DNA of 64,000 nt. Source: Bog-532 sp963828445 (GTDB lineage: Bacteria; Actinomycetota; Actinomycetes; Streptosporangiales; Streptosporangiaceae). The first letter of the stretch is position 1. Every line of letters starts with the position of its first letter. The position numbers were made by a program, and so were the translations under genes. The DNA is taken from positions 478,242 to 542,241 of the forward strand of contig CAWHFP010000003.1 of assembly GCA_963828445.1 (NCBI GenBank), in the 5' to 3' direction. Positions 9,701 to 17,258 of the stretch are shown here, piece by piece. Below the pieces are notes generated by a model that was given only the letters and a program-made list of their open reading frames with translations, ran no database searches and was not told where the DNA came from.

Positions 9701-10024
9701 CAGGAAGCTGACCTGGCCGACCAGGAAGCTCAGGTTGGCCGCGGCCAGCAGCAGCCAGGGCAGCCGGCGGGCGGGCCGGTTCAGGACGATCCCGGCCAGG
9801 ATGGCGGCCACGCCGCTCAGCCCGAGCAGGCCCCACGTTTCGGTGCGCAGGCCGGGCAGCCCGTAATAGGCGACGATCAGCACGAGCCACCAGAGGGCGT
9901 AGCCCCCCAGCAGCGGCCGCCGTGCAATTACCACATCGTCCCCCCAGCTCAACCTTTCCCCGCGGGCCTGCGTCCCGCCGGCTGGCACTAAATCCCCACC
10001 CTTGACTTTCCCCGGCTGCATCAC
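6779..10024 (-). CDS. Membrane PAS-GGDEF-EAL cyclic-di-GMP protein
   Basis: This 1081-residue protein probably both makes and degrades cyclic di-GMP. The first ~330 residues hold about 8-10 hydrophobic helices. A linker/GAF-like part and a PAS domain (about 510-620) lead to GGDEF (about 645-810) and EAL (about 825-1075). The GGDEF active site is intact (RLGGDEF) with an RESD inhibitory I-site five residues before it. The EAL domain keeps EALVRW, NVSARQF, ELTE, DDFGTGYSSL, KIDKSF and QGYLLAMP, so hydrolysis is expected too. The start is uncertain. A GTG/ATG pair lies at 10024/10021; a GTG at 9934 has a better Shine-Dalgarno (GGGGGGAC) and would still precede the first helix. Confidence 0.93.
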   Translation of the reverse strand: MMQPGKVKGGDLVPAGGTQARGERLSWGDDVVIARRPLLGGYALWWLVLIVAYYGLPGLRTETWGLLGLSGVAAILAGIVLNRPARRLPWLLLAAANLSFLVGQVSFLVAGLIRDQPLPFPSYADVFYLLTYPLTAAGLLIFIRDRNPDRDRRSVIDALTLTVGLGLISWMYLILPYVHNPQLSWLQKSVSIAYPLSDVLVLAVMARLLAPGTGRSRSFQLLILGTVGELVSDVWFGGLQLYGSFHNGTVVDLGWALLYGAWGLAALHPTMTQLTEPASRQRPQASSGRLLVLMLASLIAPAVLFIQSLRHRNYDDSVIAVFSAILFLLVTSRLWDMASSHRRALSRERTVRVAGAALASAATVAEAAAAMRTAAADLTGSRSARDALLMVRDDGLFRAVDPAPAQLGEPDGLARLAEDRLAQNQLPPLSGSEPVFMANAQLSAEAIALLPRGDGVLLCPLALRDRPAGDPLIGVLMVFGARRVLADLSPTFEILAGQGALAVERIALSLEVIRQRSEAYFRTLVQDTSDAILIVADDGLVRYATPSAASIFGEIDTAGVYLWELVADRQRDTIIKALARLRRSASFPSSIEDWEVVRRDQRSVQVQVRASDLRHDHTVAGLVLTLRDVTEQRQLEAELKHRAFHDALTGLPNRLLFQDRAAHALNRAKREGTTTGVLFVDLDDFKMTNDTMGHSVGDELLVAAAIRLSAVIRESDTAARLGGDEFALLVEHLADPAAVEAFAERVVRAFSDAFDLAHGSVITTATVGVATTEDSADVDELLRHADLALYNAKSSGKRQWRRYAPVLSAGMIRRREVQAALEKAVSTSAFTLAYQPIVTLTSGAIAGFEALVRWPHPEWGMMQPDQFIELAEETGHIVPLGSWVLGQAATELVRWRPRDDGRPPLYASVNVSARQFRDPGFVDGVRQVLTRTGLSPSSLMLELTETVLLRQDERLLADLVELKAIGVKLAIDDFGTGYSSLSYLRELPIDVLKIDKSFVDGIAVSEQRLALVEGIIGIAKTLHLDVIAEGIETEVQRDLLVSMGCQYGQGYLLAMPVAADQAETLVRLGHGLVPELPRVSP

Positions 10025-10469
10025 GGCATGCGTGTCACGTCCCGCTCATCTCGATAACCACTTAAGTCACATATTTTCACTGCGCGGTGAATCACGCCAT
10101 TACCTTCCGATTCATCCTTCGATCCAGGGCGGCCACGGCGTTTTTTACCCGTGCTTGATCATTGCATGACGCGGGAGTGGAACATCTCAGCCGCCCAGGT
10201 CCGGGCCGGAACTGGCCCCGGACCCGACCGGCGGCCCAGCCGACCGCCAGGCCGACGGTCAGGCCGGCCGGAGGCGGGCGCCCGGGCCGGCTGGAGGCGG
10301 CCCGGAGCCAATATTCGGACCGGCCAAAAAGGTTGCGACCGTCGCCCTTCGGGCAGAAAAACACCTGGCCGAAGATCACCCACCGAGACGACAAATCAGG
10401 CCGGCGACCATACCCCGGCATCGCCCGAGCCTGTCCACAACGTGCTCGCCGAACGAGCAGTTTTCACCT
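10025..10469. other. Divergent promoter region, no gene supported
   Basis: This spacer separates the leftward cyclic-di-GMP gene from the rightward MbtH-adenylation gene. It contains AT-richer patches near 10060-10160 suited to promoters. The rest is GC-rich, with short CGGCCG-type repeats at 10190-10310. No coding frame or RNA structure stands out. Confidence 0.4.
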
Positions 10470-12377
10470 ATGCCTATTGATAACGAACCGCACTTTACCG
10501 CTGCCCAATCGCCCGCGAGCGATACCCGGGAAAACGCATATGTCGTAACCCTGAACGATGTGGGCCAGTATGCGATCTGGCCGGCCACGCGACCGGCTCC
10601 AGCGGGCTGGCACACCCGGTCGGCACCCATGTCCCTGGGCGCCTGCCGGGCGCTGATCACGCGGGCCTGGCCGGACATTCTCCCGGCGGCGCCGCGGGCG
10701 GACGGCGCCGACCCGGCGAGCCCGGTCCGCCTGGTACCCGAGTGGCTCGCGGTGGCAGCGGGCCGCCATCCCGGCGCGGTGGCGGTGCACGGCGCGGACG
10801 AGCTGACCTACGGGCAGCTGCAGCGGTCGGCCAGCCAGCTGGCCCACGCCCTGCGGGCCCTGGGCGCGGGCCCGGGGGTGGTCATCGGATCGGGTCTGGA
10901 ACGAGGCGGCGATTCGATCCGCGCCCTGCTCGGGATCCTGGCCGCCGGGGGCACCTACCTGCCGATGGACCCGTCGCTGCCCGCGCCGCGGCTGGCCCGG
11001 ATGGCGGCCGGCGCGGGGGCCAGCATCGTCCTGGTGCACCGGGCCGCGGAAAAGGCCTTCGCGGAGACCAGGGCCCGGCTCGTGTTCCTGGACGAGCTGA
11101 GCCTGGACGGGTATCCGGGCACCGCTCCGGCGGTTGGTCTGCGGCCGGACGATATCGCCTACGTCATCTCCACCTCCGGCTCGACCGGCGAGCCGAAAGC
11201 GGTGGCGGTGAGCCACGGCGCGCTGCTGTCGGTCCTGTCCGACCTGGTGGCGGCCTACCGGCTGTCCGGCCAGGACCGGGTGCTGCAGCTGGCCCCGCTG
11301 AGCACCGACACCTCGCTGGAACAGATCCTGGTCCCGCTGCTGAGCGGGGCGGCCCTGGTGCTGCCGCCGCCCGGGCCGGTGGCCCCGTCCGACCTGCTGG
11401 CCCTGATCGCGGCCGGCCAGGTCACCGTGGCCGACCTGACCCCGGCCTACTGGCACCAGCTGCTGGCCCGGGCCGGGCCGCGGGATCCGCGGCTGGGCTC
11501 GCTGCGGCTCATGATCACCGGCGGGGACCGGGCCGATCCGGCCGACTGCTCGGCCGCCCGGCGGGCCGTCCCGGGAGCCCGGCTGATCAACGCCTACGGG
11601 CTGACCGAGGCCGCGATCACGTCGGTCCTCCATGAGGTGACCGACGACCCGGGCACCGCGGTGCCGGCCGGGCGGCCGCTCGGGCACGCCCAGGTCCTGG
11701 TGCTCGGCCCGGACCTGGGCCCGGTCCCGGCCGGGACGGTCGGCGAGATCTACATCGGCGGCCACGGCGTGGCCCTGGGCTACCTGGGCGCCCCGGACCG
11801 GACCGCCGAGCGGTTCCTGCCCAACCCGTACCGCAACCAGCCCGGGGCCCGGATGTACCGCACCGGCGACCAGGGGCGCTGGGGGCCGGACGGGCGGCTC
11901 GAGGTGCTGGGCCGGATCGACCGGCAGGTGAAGGTGCGCGGCTACCGGGTCGATCCGGCCGAGGTCGAGCACCTGCTGGCGGCCTGCCCCGGGGTGACCG
12001 ACGCCGCGGTCACCGTGCGGGAACTCAGCCCGGGCGACCGGCAGCTGGTGGGCTACGTGGTGGCCGGGCCGGAATCGGAGGCCGGGCCTGGGCACTGGCG
12101 CGACTTCCTGGCTGAGCAGTTGCCCGGCTTCATGATTCCGGACGTGTTCGCTGAGGTCACGGCGATCCCCCGGCGGCCCAACGGTGCCCCGGACGTGGAC
12201 GCCTGGCCCGGGGCGGCCGCGCCGGGCCAGGCGTCGGCTCCGGGCGACGGGGCCGCGCTGACCCCGGCCCAGGCCGGGATGGCCCACCTGTGGTCGCAAG
12301 TCCTCGGGGTCCGGTCACCGGGCTCGACGATGACTTCTTCGCCCTCGGCGGTGACTCGCTCAAGGCCGCGGAGATGA
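10470..12377 (+). CDS. MbtH-like domain fused to NRPS adenylation domain
   Basis: The first ~70 residues form an MbtH-like domain: NDVGQYAIWP, PAGWHTRSAPMSL and the final WPDILP match its pattern of conserved Trp/Pro positions. MbtH proteins are chaperone-like activators of adenylation domains. An adenylation domain follows (about 85-600) with YVISTSGSTGEPKAVAVSH (A3), the Asp of STDTSLEQ (A4), NAYGLTEAAI (A5), YRTGDQGRWGPDGRLEVLGR (A7/A8) and VKVRGYRVDPAEVE. Specificity positions visible include D235, T236, A322, I330 and T331 by GrsA numbering. The A10 motif reads PNGAPDVD, so the usual catalytic lysine is absent. The frame breaks at about 12311; one added base would join it to the carrier domain. 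Confidence 0.85.
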   Translation: MPIDNEPHFTAAQSPASDTRENAYVVTLNDVGQYAIWPATRPAPAGWHTRSAPMSLGACRALITRAWPDILPAAPRADGADPASPVRLVPEWLAVAAGRHPGAVAVHGADELTYGQLQRSASQLAHALRALGAGPGVVIGSGLERGGDSIRALLGILAAGGTYLPMDPSLPAPRLARMAAGAGASIVLVHRAAEKAFAETRARLVFLDELSLDGYPGTAPAVGLRPDDIAYVISTSGSTGEPKAVAVSHGALLSVLSDLVAAYRLSGQDRVLQLAPLSTDTSLEQILVPLLSGAALVLPPPGPVAPSDLLALIAAGQVTVADLTPAYWHQLLARAGPRDPRLGSLRLMITGGDRADPADCSAARRAVPGARLINAYGLTEAAITSVLHEVTDDPGTAVPAGRPLGHAQVLVLGPDLGPVPAGTVGEIYIGGHGVALGYLGAPDRTAERFLPNPYRNQPGARMYRTGDQGRWGPDGRLEVLGRIDRQVKVRGYRVDPAEVEHLLAACPGVTDAAVTVRELSPGDRQLVGYVVAGPESEAGPGHWRDFLAEQLPGFMIPDVFAEVTAIPRRPNGAPDVDAWPGAAAPGQASAPGDGAALTPAQAGMAHLWSQVLGVRSPGSTMTSSPSAVTRSRPRR

Positions 12378-13963
12378 TGGCCCAGGCCCGGACGATCTTC
12401 GGCATCGGCCCGGACCACGTGCGGGGCCTGACCCGCTGCCTGCTGCGGGACCCCACGCTGGGCGGGTTCGCGGGCGCGGTCCAGGCCGCCCGGGCCGGCG
12501 GCGGCCCCGGGGCGGGAGGCGCCCCGGCCGCGGCCGACCTCACCCGGGAGTCCCGGCTGGACGTTCCGGTGCGGACCGGCACGGGGCCGCCGCCCCGCTG
12601 GCGGCAGCCGCGCCAGATCCTGCTCACCGGGGCGACCGGGTTCCTCGGCGTGCACCTGCTGCGCGAGCTGCTGTCGGTCCCCGAGGCCCGGGTGCACTGC
12701 CTGGTCCGGGCCCGGGACGCGGCGCACGCGCGGGACCGGATCACCGCCGCCGCGGCGCGGTACGGCCTCGGGCCGCTGGACCTGCACCGGGTGGTGCCGC
12801 TGACCGGTGACCTGGCCCAGCCCGGCCTGGGCCTGTCCCCGGTGGTGTTCGCCGAGCTGGCCCGGACGCTGGACGTCATCCACCACCCGGGCGCGCAGGT
12901 CAACTTCATCTATCCGTACGAGGAGCTGCGGGCGGCCAACGTCACCGGCACCCGGGAACTGATCCGGCTGGCCGGGCTGGGCCGGGGCGTCCCGCTGCAC
13001 TACGTCTCCACCACGGCCGTGCTGGCCGGGCTGGGCGCGGCCGGGGTGCGCACGGTGACCGAGGACACCCCGCTGGGCCACGCCGACCAGCTCGGGCTGG
13101 GCTACGTGGAGACCAAGTTCGTGGCCGAGGAACTGCTGCGGAACGCGGCCCGGGCCGGCCTGCCGGTCACCATCTACCGCCCGCTCGACGTGGGCGGTGA
13201 CCATCGGACCGGGGCCTGGAACACCGCCACCGAGCTGTGCGCGCTGATCAGGTTCATCGCCGACACCGGGCTGGCCCCGGACATCGATCTGCCGCTGGAC
13301 CTGGTACCCGCGGACCTGTGCGCGGCCGCGATCCGGCACATCGCCACCCACGAGGCGGCCGCGGGCCACACCTACCACCTGGCCAGCCCGCGGCCGGCCG
13401 GGCTGGCCGCGCTGGTGGAGCGGCTGCGCGCACACGGCTACCCGGTGAGCCCGATCCCCTACCGGGCCTGGGTCGAGGAGCTGCTGCGGCAGGCCGTCCG
13501 GGACCCGGCCCACCCCATGGCGCCGTTCGTGCCGCTGTTCGTCGACCAGTGCGGCCCGGCCGGCCTCACGGTGGCCGAGACCTACCTGGGCCACGTGTTC
13601 CCGGCCTACACCCGGACCCGCACCGACCAGGCGCTGGCTGGCAGCGGCATCGTGTTCCCCCCGGTCGACGCGGCCCTGCTGGACCGGCACCTCGGCCGGC
13701 TCATCGAGGACGGCTACCTGCGCGCACCGGCCGGCGGCCTGATGGCGGCGCGCTGGTACCCGGACTGGGATTCGTTTCGAGCTCCGGGCCGAGGTCGCGG
13801 ACGGCCCGGTCGCGTTCGGCGCCGACCTGAGCCCGGACCGCGTGCTGGCCGCGTACCGGCGCGGGCTCATCCCGTTCCCGGCCGCGGACGAGTACCAGCG
13901 CACGCTGCACGAGGTCCGCTACGAGGATCAGGTCGAGGCGGGCGCGATCGGCCTGGTCGGTGA
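12290..13963 (+). CDS. Carrier (PCP) plus thioester reductase domain of NRPS-like enzyme
   Basis: Starting at about 12325 the frame reads a carrier domain with the phosphopantetheine serine in FFALGGDSLKAAEM. An NADPH-dependent thioester reductase domain of the Lys2/CAR type follows. It contains ILLTGATGFLGVHLLREL (nucleotide binding), YVSTTAVLAG, the catalytic pair in GYVETKF (Tyr-x3-Lys) and YRPLDVGG. Such domains release the carrier-bound acyl group as an aldehyde or alcohol. This is the direct continuation of the upstream MbtH-adenylation reading frame after an apparent one-base loss at about 12311. The meaningful sequence ends near 13780 (YPDWDSF); the last ~60 residues are an out-of-frame Arg/Gly-rich tail caused by a second apparent indel. 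Confidence 0.82.
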   Translation: MVASPRGPVTGLDDDFFALGGDSLKAAEMMAQARTIFGIGPDHVRGLTRCLLRDPTLGGFAGAVQAARAGGGPGAGGAPAAADLTRESRLDVPVRTGTGPPPRWRQPRQILLTGATGFLGVHLLRELLSVPEARVHCLVRARDAAHARDRITAAAARYGLGPLDLHRVVPLTGDLAQPGLGLSPVVFAELARTLDVIHHPGAQVNFIYPYEELRAANVTGTRELIRLAGLGRGVPLHYVSTTAVLAGLGAAGVRTVTEDTPLGHADQLGLGYVETKFVAEELLRNAARAGLPVTIYRPLDVGGDHRTGAWNTATELCALIRFIADTGLAPDIDLPLDLVPADLCAAAIRHIATHEAAAGHTYHLASPRPAGLAALVERLRAHGYPVSPIPYRAWVEELLRQAVRDPAHPMAPFVPLFVDQCGPAGLTVAETYLGHVFPAYTRTRTDQALAGSGIVFPPVDAALLDRHLGRLIEDGYLRAPAGGLMAARWYPDWDSFRAPGRGRGRPGRVRRRPEPGPRAGRVPARAHPVPGRGRVPAHAARGPLRGSGRGGRDRPGR

Positions 13964-14819
13964 TCCGGCCGGCGGCGACCCCTACACGGTGGCCTGGTGG
14001 TCGCCGGACCCCCGGCTGGTGCTGGCCCCCGGCCGCGTCCACCTGGGCCGCAACGTCCGCAAGCAGCTGCGCCGCGGGTCGGTCTGGACCACCGCCGACA
14101 CCGCCTTCGAGCGGGTAGCCGAACAGTGCCGGACCGGCCGGGAGCCCTGCTGGCTGACCGACCCACTGCTGGCGAGCCTGGCCGCGCTGCACGAGAAGGG
14201 CTGGGCCCACAGCGTCGAGGTGTGGCAGGACGACGAGCTGATCGGCGGGGCGTTCGGCGTGTCGGCGGGCCCGGTCCTGAGCGGTGACTCGATCTTCAGC
14301 CGGCGTCCGGAGGCCGGCCGCATCGCCGTGGCCGACCTGGCCGCACGGTTCGCGGCCGCGGGCGGGGAGCTGATCGACGCCCAGTGGGACAGTGCGTTCC
14401 TGCGCTCACTCGGGGCCCAGCCCATCAGCCGCGCGGACTATCTGGCCCGGCTGGGCCGCGGGCCGGCCGAGCGGCTGACCCTGGCCGGCGAGCCCCAGCC
14501 GGCCCGGCGGTTGCTGCTGCTGCCGGGCTTATTCGGGCGTGTCGCCGCTGAGGCGCTGCATGTGGTCGGCCAGCACGTACAGGCCGTCCAGGCCGAGCCG
14601 CTCCACCACCAGTTCGCGCAGGCCCGCGCAGTAGATGCCGAAGGCGCGCTCGGCCAGGGCCCGGCCGGCCTCGGTGAGCACGGCGTGGGTCACCCGGCGG
14701 TCGGACACCGAAGGCTGCCGCTGGATCAGGGCCGCCTGCTCCAGCCGGTCGGCCACCTTGGTGAAACCCCCGCTGGTGAAGGCCACCTGCCGGGCCAGCG
14801 TGCTCAGCGGCACGGCTGA
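13842..14819 (+). CDS. Leucyl/phenylalanyl-tRNA-protein transferase-like (Aat) domain
   Basis: The protein matches the L/F-transferase (Aat) family, which moves an amino acid from aminoacyl-tRNA to an amine. The hallmarks are GADLSPDRVLAAYRRGLIPF (beginning before the listed start, from about 13785), WWSPDPRLVL, LGRNVRKQLRR, AHSVEVWQDDELIGGAFGVS, SIFSRRPEAGRIAV and ELIDAQ. If one T of a TTT at about 13778 is removed, it fuses in frame to the upstream reductase (WDSFELRAEVADG). The homologous part ends at about 14520. The open frame continues to 14819 antisense to the MarR gene, so the true stop was probably lost through another indel. Context points to a biosynthetic rather than N-end-rule role. 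Confidence 0.8.
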   Translation: MLAAYRRGLIPFPAADEYQRTLHEVRYEDQVEAGAIGLVGDPAGGDPYTVAWWSPDPRLVLAPGRVHLGRNVRKQLRRGSVWTTADTAFERVAEQCRTGREPCWLTDPLLASLAALHEKGWAHSVEVWQDDELIGGAFGVSAGPVLSGDSIFSRRPEAGRIAVADLAARFAAAGGELIDAQWDSAFLRSLGAQPISRADYLARLGRGPAERLTLAGEPQPARRLLLLPGLFGRVAAEALHVVGQHVQAVQAEPLHHQFAQARAVDAEGALGQGPAGLGEHGVGHPAVGHRRLPLDQGRLLQPVGHLGETPAGEGHLPGQRAQRHG

Positions 14820-15035
14820 GCCGCTGCCGTCGCGGAGCAGCCAGACCAGCGCGAAGAACGCGGGCGCGGGCAGCCCGGTCTCCCGTTCCACCTGCTCGGT
14901 GAGCAGGTCGGTGACGTGGGTGTAGCCGCGGACCACGGCCTTCCAGGCCCGGGCCAGGTCATCAGATGAACACAGTTCCGCGGCGGAGCGGTCAACGGGC
15001 CCGTCAGAAACGGACTCCCGCGCCACCCTGGTCAT
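14529..15035 (-). CDS. MarR-family transcriptional regulator
   Basis: This 168-residue protein has a winged-helix MarR fold. An N-terminal helix pair for dimerisation is followed by the recognition region LSTLARQVAFTSGGFTKVADRL and the wing QRQPSVSDRRVTHAVLTEAG, whose DRR is the family signature. It is transcribed divergently from the PAP2 gene, with an inverted repeat between them. It also abuts the 3' end of the MbtH-NRPS-Aat locus on the opposite strand. It probably regulates itself and the PAP2 gene; the ligand is unknown. Confidence 0.9.
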   Translation of the reverse strand: MTRVARESVSDGPVDRSAAELCSSDDLARAWKAVVRGYTHVTDLLTEQVERETGLPAPAFFALVWLLRDGSGSAVPLSTLARQVAFTSGGFTKVADRLEQAALIQRQPSVSDRRVTHAVLTEAGRALAERAFGIYCAGLRELVVERLGLDGLYVLADHMQRLSGDTPE

Positions 15036-15077
15036 TCACTCACTATACGGGGGCAGGTCATGCACAGGAAATCTCTT

Positions 15078-15098
15078 GTGAGAAAGTTAATTTCTCAC
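15078..15098. promoter_or_regulatory. Candidate MarR operator
   Basis: Perfect 8-bp arms GTGAGAAA and TTTCTCAC separated by GTTAA lie in the divergent spacer between marR and the PAP2 gene, about 45 bp upstream of the marR start. The size and symmetry match operators bound by MarR dimers. The assignment is by position only. Confidence 0.6.
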
Positions 15099-15218
15099 TA
15101 ACGTCGGTTGGACTGGCTGTGTGGCGAGGGGGCGGGCAGCCAAACGGCAAGGGGCCTGGCCGGAAACTGGGGACATCGGCATGACTGCATTGCTTCCCGC
15201 GTTCGCGGAGTTTGCCTG

Positions 15219-16268
15219 ATGGCTGCGCGGGTGCAGTCGCCGGGGTCAGCACTGGACCGAGGGGTCGTGGACCACCCGGAGCCGGCCGCGGAAGCACCCG
15301 GGGCCGACCGCGGCGGCGCGGCCCGCCGTCCGCGCCGGACCTGGCTGACCTGGAGACGCCTGCCGGTCCTGCTCGAACTGGCCACCCTGGCCGCCGCGTA
15401 CATGGCGCCGTCGCTGGTCCGCATCGTGCTCACCACCACCCGCAGCGACGCGTTCGGTCACGCGGCCACGCTGTATCAGGCCGAAGTGCAGCTGGGCATC
15501 AACGTCGAGCCGTGGTTCAACCACCTGGTGGCACCGCACGCCGCGGCCGCCCTGGCCGTCGGCTACTACTACGCGCTGCTGCACTTCATCCTGACCCCGC
15601 TGGCGCTGGCCTGGCTGTACGTGTTCCGGCCCCGGGCCTTCCCCCGGCTCCGGTCCGCCCTGGTGCTGTCCACGATCGGCGCCAACATCGTGTTCTGGAC
15701 CTGGCCGGTGGCCCCGCCCCGGTTCGCCGTGGGCGGCATGACCGACATCCTGACCGCGCACAACGTCCTCGACTCGGCCGATCCGCACGGTGTCACCGGC
15801 GCGGCCAACCTGTACGCCGCGCTGCCCAGCCTGCACGTGGCCTGGGCCACCTGGGTGGCGGTGGCGGTGGTCATGGCCACCCGCACCCGCTGGCGCCACC
15901 TGGCCTGGCTCTATCCCGCTGCCACCACCTTCGTGGTGCTGTCCTCGGCCAACCACTTCGTCTTCGACGTGGCCGGGGGCCTGCTCATCACCGGCCTGGG
16001 CCTGGTCGCGGCGCGCCTGCCCTGGATCCGTCTCCCCCGGCCCCGGGCCCTGAGCCTGGCCGCCCTGAACGGCGCGACGCTCAGTGCCGCCGCGTTCAGC
16101 GCGATGGCCGGAGTCCCCATGCCGCCCAGCGTCATCCTCGCCTCCGCCCGGGCCGCGCGGTCCGCCGCGCCCGGCTCTCCCGGCTCTCCTGGCTCCGGAG
16201 CCGGCCCAGGTCGGCGGGGCTACCAGTCCGCCCCGGTGAACCGGCCAGGGCTCAGGAGGTTTGGGTGA
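15219..16268 (+). CDS. PAP2-family (inositolphosphorylceramide synthase-like) membrane phosphatase
   Basis: This integral membrane protein of 349 residues belongs to the PAP2 superfamily. About six hydrophobic helices span residues 45-275. The catalytic signatures are AALPSLHVAW (Ser-Leu-His-x2-Trp) and SSANHFVFDVAGG (His-x3-Asp), as in the PAP2_3/Aur1-like branch that handles lipid phosphates or phospho-head groups. An ATG at 15219 was chosen because hydrophobic family sequence starts well after it and upstream codons are not protein-like. The Ala/Gly/Ser/Pro-rich tail overlaps the convergent arginase-like gene by 17 bp. Expression is probably controlled by the divergent MarR protein. Confidence 0.82.
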   Translation: MAARVQSPGSALDRGVVDHPEPAAEAPGADRGGAARRPRRTWLTWRRLPVLLELATLAAAYMAPSLVRIVLTTTRSDAFGHAATLYQAEVQLGINVEPWFNHLVAPHAAAALAVGYYYALLHFILTPLALAWLYVFRPRAFPRLRSALVLSTIGANIVFWTWPVAPPRFAVGGMTDILTAHNVLDSADPHGVTGAANLYAALPSLHVAWATWVAVAVVMATRTRWRHLAWLYPAATTFVVLSSANHFVFDVAGGLLITGLGLVAARLPWIRLPRPRALSLAALNGATLSAAAFSAMAGVPMPPSVILASARAARSAAPGSPGSPGSGAGPGRRGYQSAPVNRPGLRRFG

Positions 16269-17166
16269 GGCCCGCGGCCAGGGCACCGGCGACGGTCTCC
16301 ACGTAGCGGGCCAAGGACGTGCCCGAGGGCTCGTAGGACGGGTTGACCTCGGTGAAGACGGCGGCGCGCAGGTCGGGCTGGGCGTAGAAGCCGGGCAGCA
16401 GGCCGGCCGCCGTGGACAGGGGCAGGCCCAGGTTGTAGTGCGGGAAGTTGGCCAGCGGCAGGTCGCGGGAGTCGATCGTGTCGACGTCGAAGTGGACGAC
16501 GGCGCCGTCGGCGGCCGCGGCCAGGGCGGCCAGGGCCCGGACCGCGCAACCGGCCGGGTCAGCGCGGACCTCGGGGCCGGAGAAGCGGACCAGGCCCGGC
16601 AGTTCCCGGGCCCAGTCGGACCGGTTGGAGTCGGGGTCGGTCTCGTCGTAGCCGAACTGGACCAGGCGCTCCTGGGTGAGCATGGGGAACACCGGGCCGA
16701 TGCGGGCCAGATCGTTGTCGGCCAGGCCGAGCAGGTGCGCGGCCCCCATGGCGTCGAGCACGCCACTGGAACTGGTCTCCGGGGTGGCCAGGTCGGCGTC
16801 GCCGTCCAGGTAGAGCAGGCCGCTGCCGGGATGGTGCCGCAGCACGCCGGCCAGCACGCCCAGGCTGATCGTGCAGTCACCGCCGAGCACCACCGGCAGG
16901 CGGCCCGCGGCCAGCACGCCGTCCACCGCGTCGGCGACCGCGCGGGCCACCAGCACCACCTGGCCCAGGCTGCGGGCGGTGGCCGTCACCGAGTCCGGGG
17001 TGAAGGTCGCGGTGACCACGTCACCCAGGTCGGTCACGTCCAGCCCGGCCCGGACCAGCCGGGTGACGAACCCGGCCGCACGCAGGGCCGCCGGGGCGTG
17101 TTCCTGCCCGGCGTGGTGCGAGCCGGCGCTGGTCGCCGCGCCGATCACGGTCACCGCTGCGGTCAT
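16252..17166 (-). CDS. Arginase-family protein with altered metal ligands
   Basis: The 304-residue sequence follows the ureohydrolase (arginase/agmatinase) fold: VVLGGDCTISLGVLAG, LYLDGDADLATPE and VVHFDVDTIDSRDLP correspond to the three metal-binding motifs. In catalytic members these read GGDH, DAHxD and SxDxDxxDP. Here the first His is Cys and DAHxD is DGDAD, so binuclear manganese binding is probably changed. The start ATG at 17166 is chosen because GGAGGT lies 5 nt upstream; a GTG at 17172 overlaps that site. It converges with the PAP2 gene. It may be a divergent hydrolase or a non-catalytic relative; substrate unknown. Confidence 0.75.
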   Translation of the reverse strand: MTAAVTVIGAATSAGSHHAGQEHAPAALRAAGFVTRLVRAGLDVTDLGDVVTATFTPDSVTATARSLGQVVLVARAVADAVDGVLAAGRLPVVLGGDCTISLGVLAGVLRHHPGSGLLYLDGDADLATPETSSSGVLDAMGAAHLLGLADNDLARIGPVFPMLTQERLVQFGYDETDPDSNRSDWARELPGLVRFSGPEVRADPAGCAVRALAALAAAADGAVVHFDVDTIDSRDLPLANFPHYNLGLPLSTAAGLLPGFYAQPDLRAAVFTEVNPSYEPSGTSLARYVETVAGALAAGLTQTS

Positions 17167-17258
17167 GGGCACCTCCGTCGCCAGGATCTTTCACCGCAAA
17201 ACGATCATGGGGCGATCATAGGGCGCGGCTCCGGTCCGTGACCGACTAGGCTCAGCTC

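Noticed and set aside
14529..14819. C-terminal extension of the Aat-like protein over the MarR gene
   Set aside because: The extra residues have no similarity to Aat and mirror the marR coding sequence; a lost stop is more likely than a 290-bp antisense overlap.
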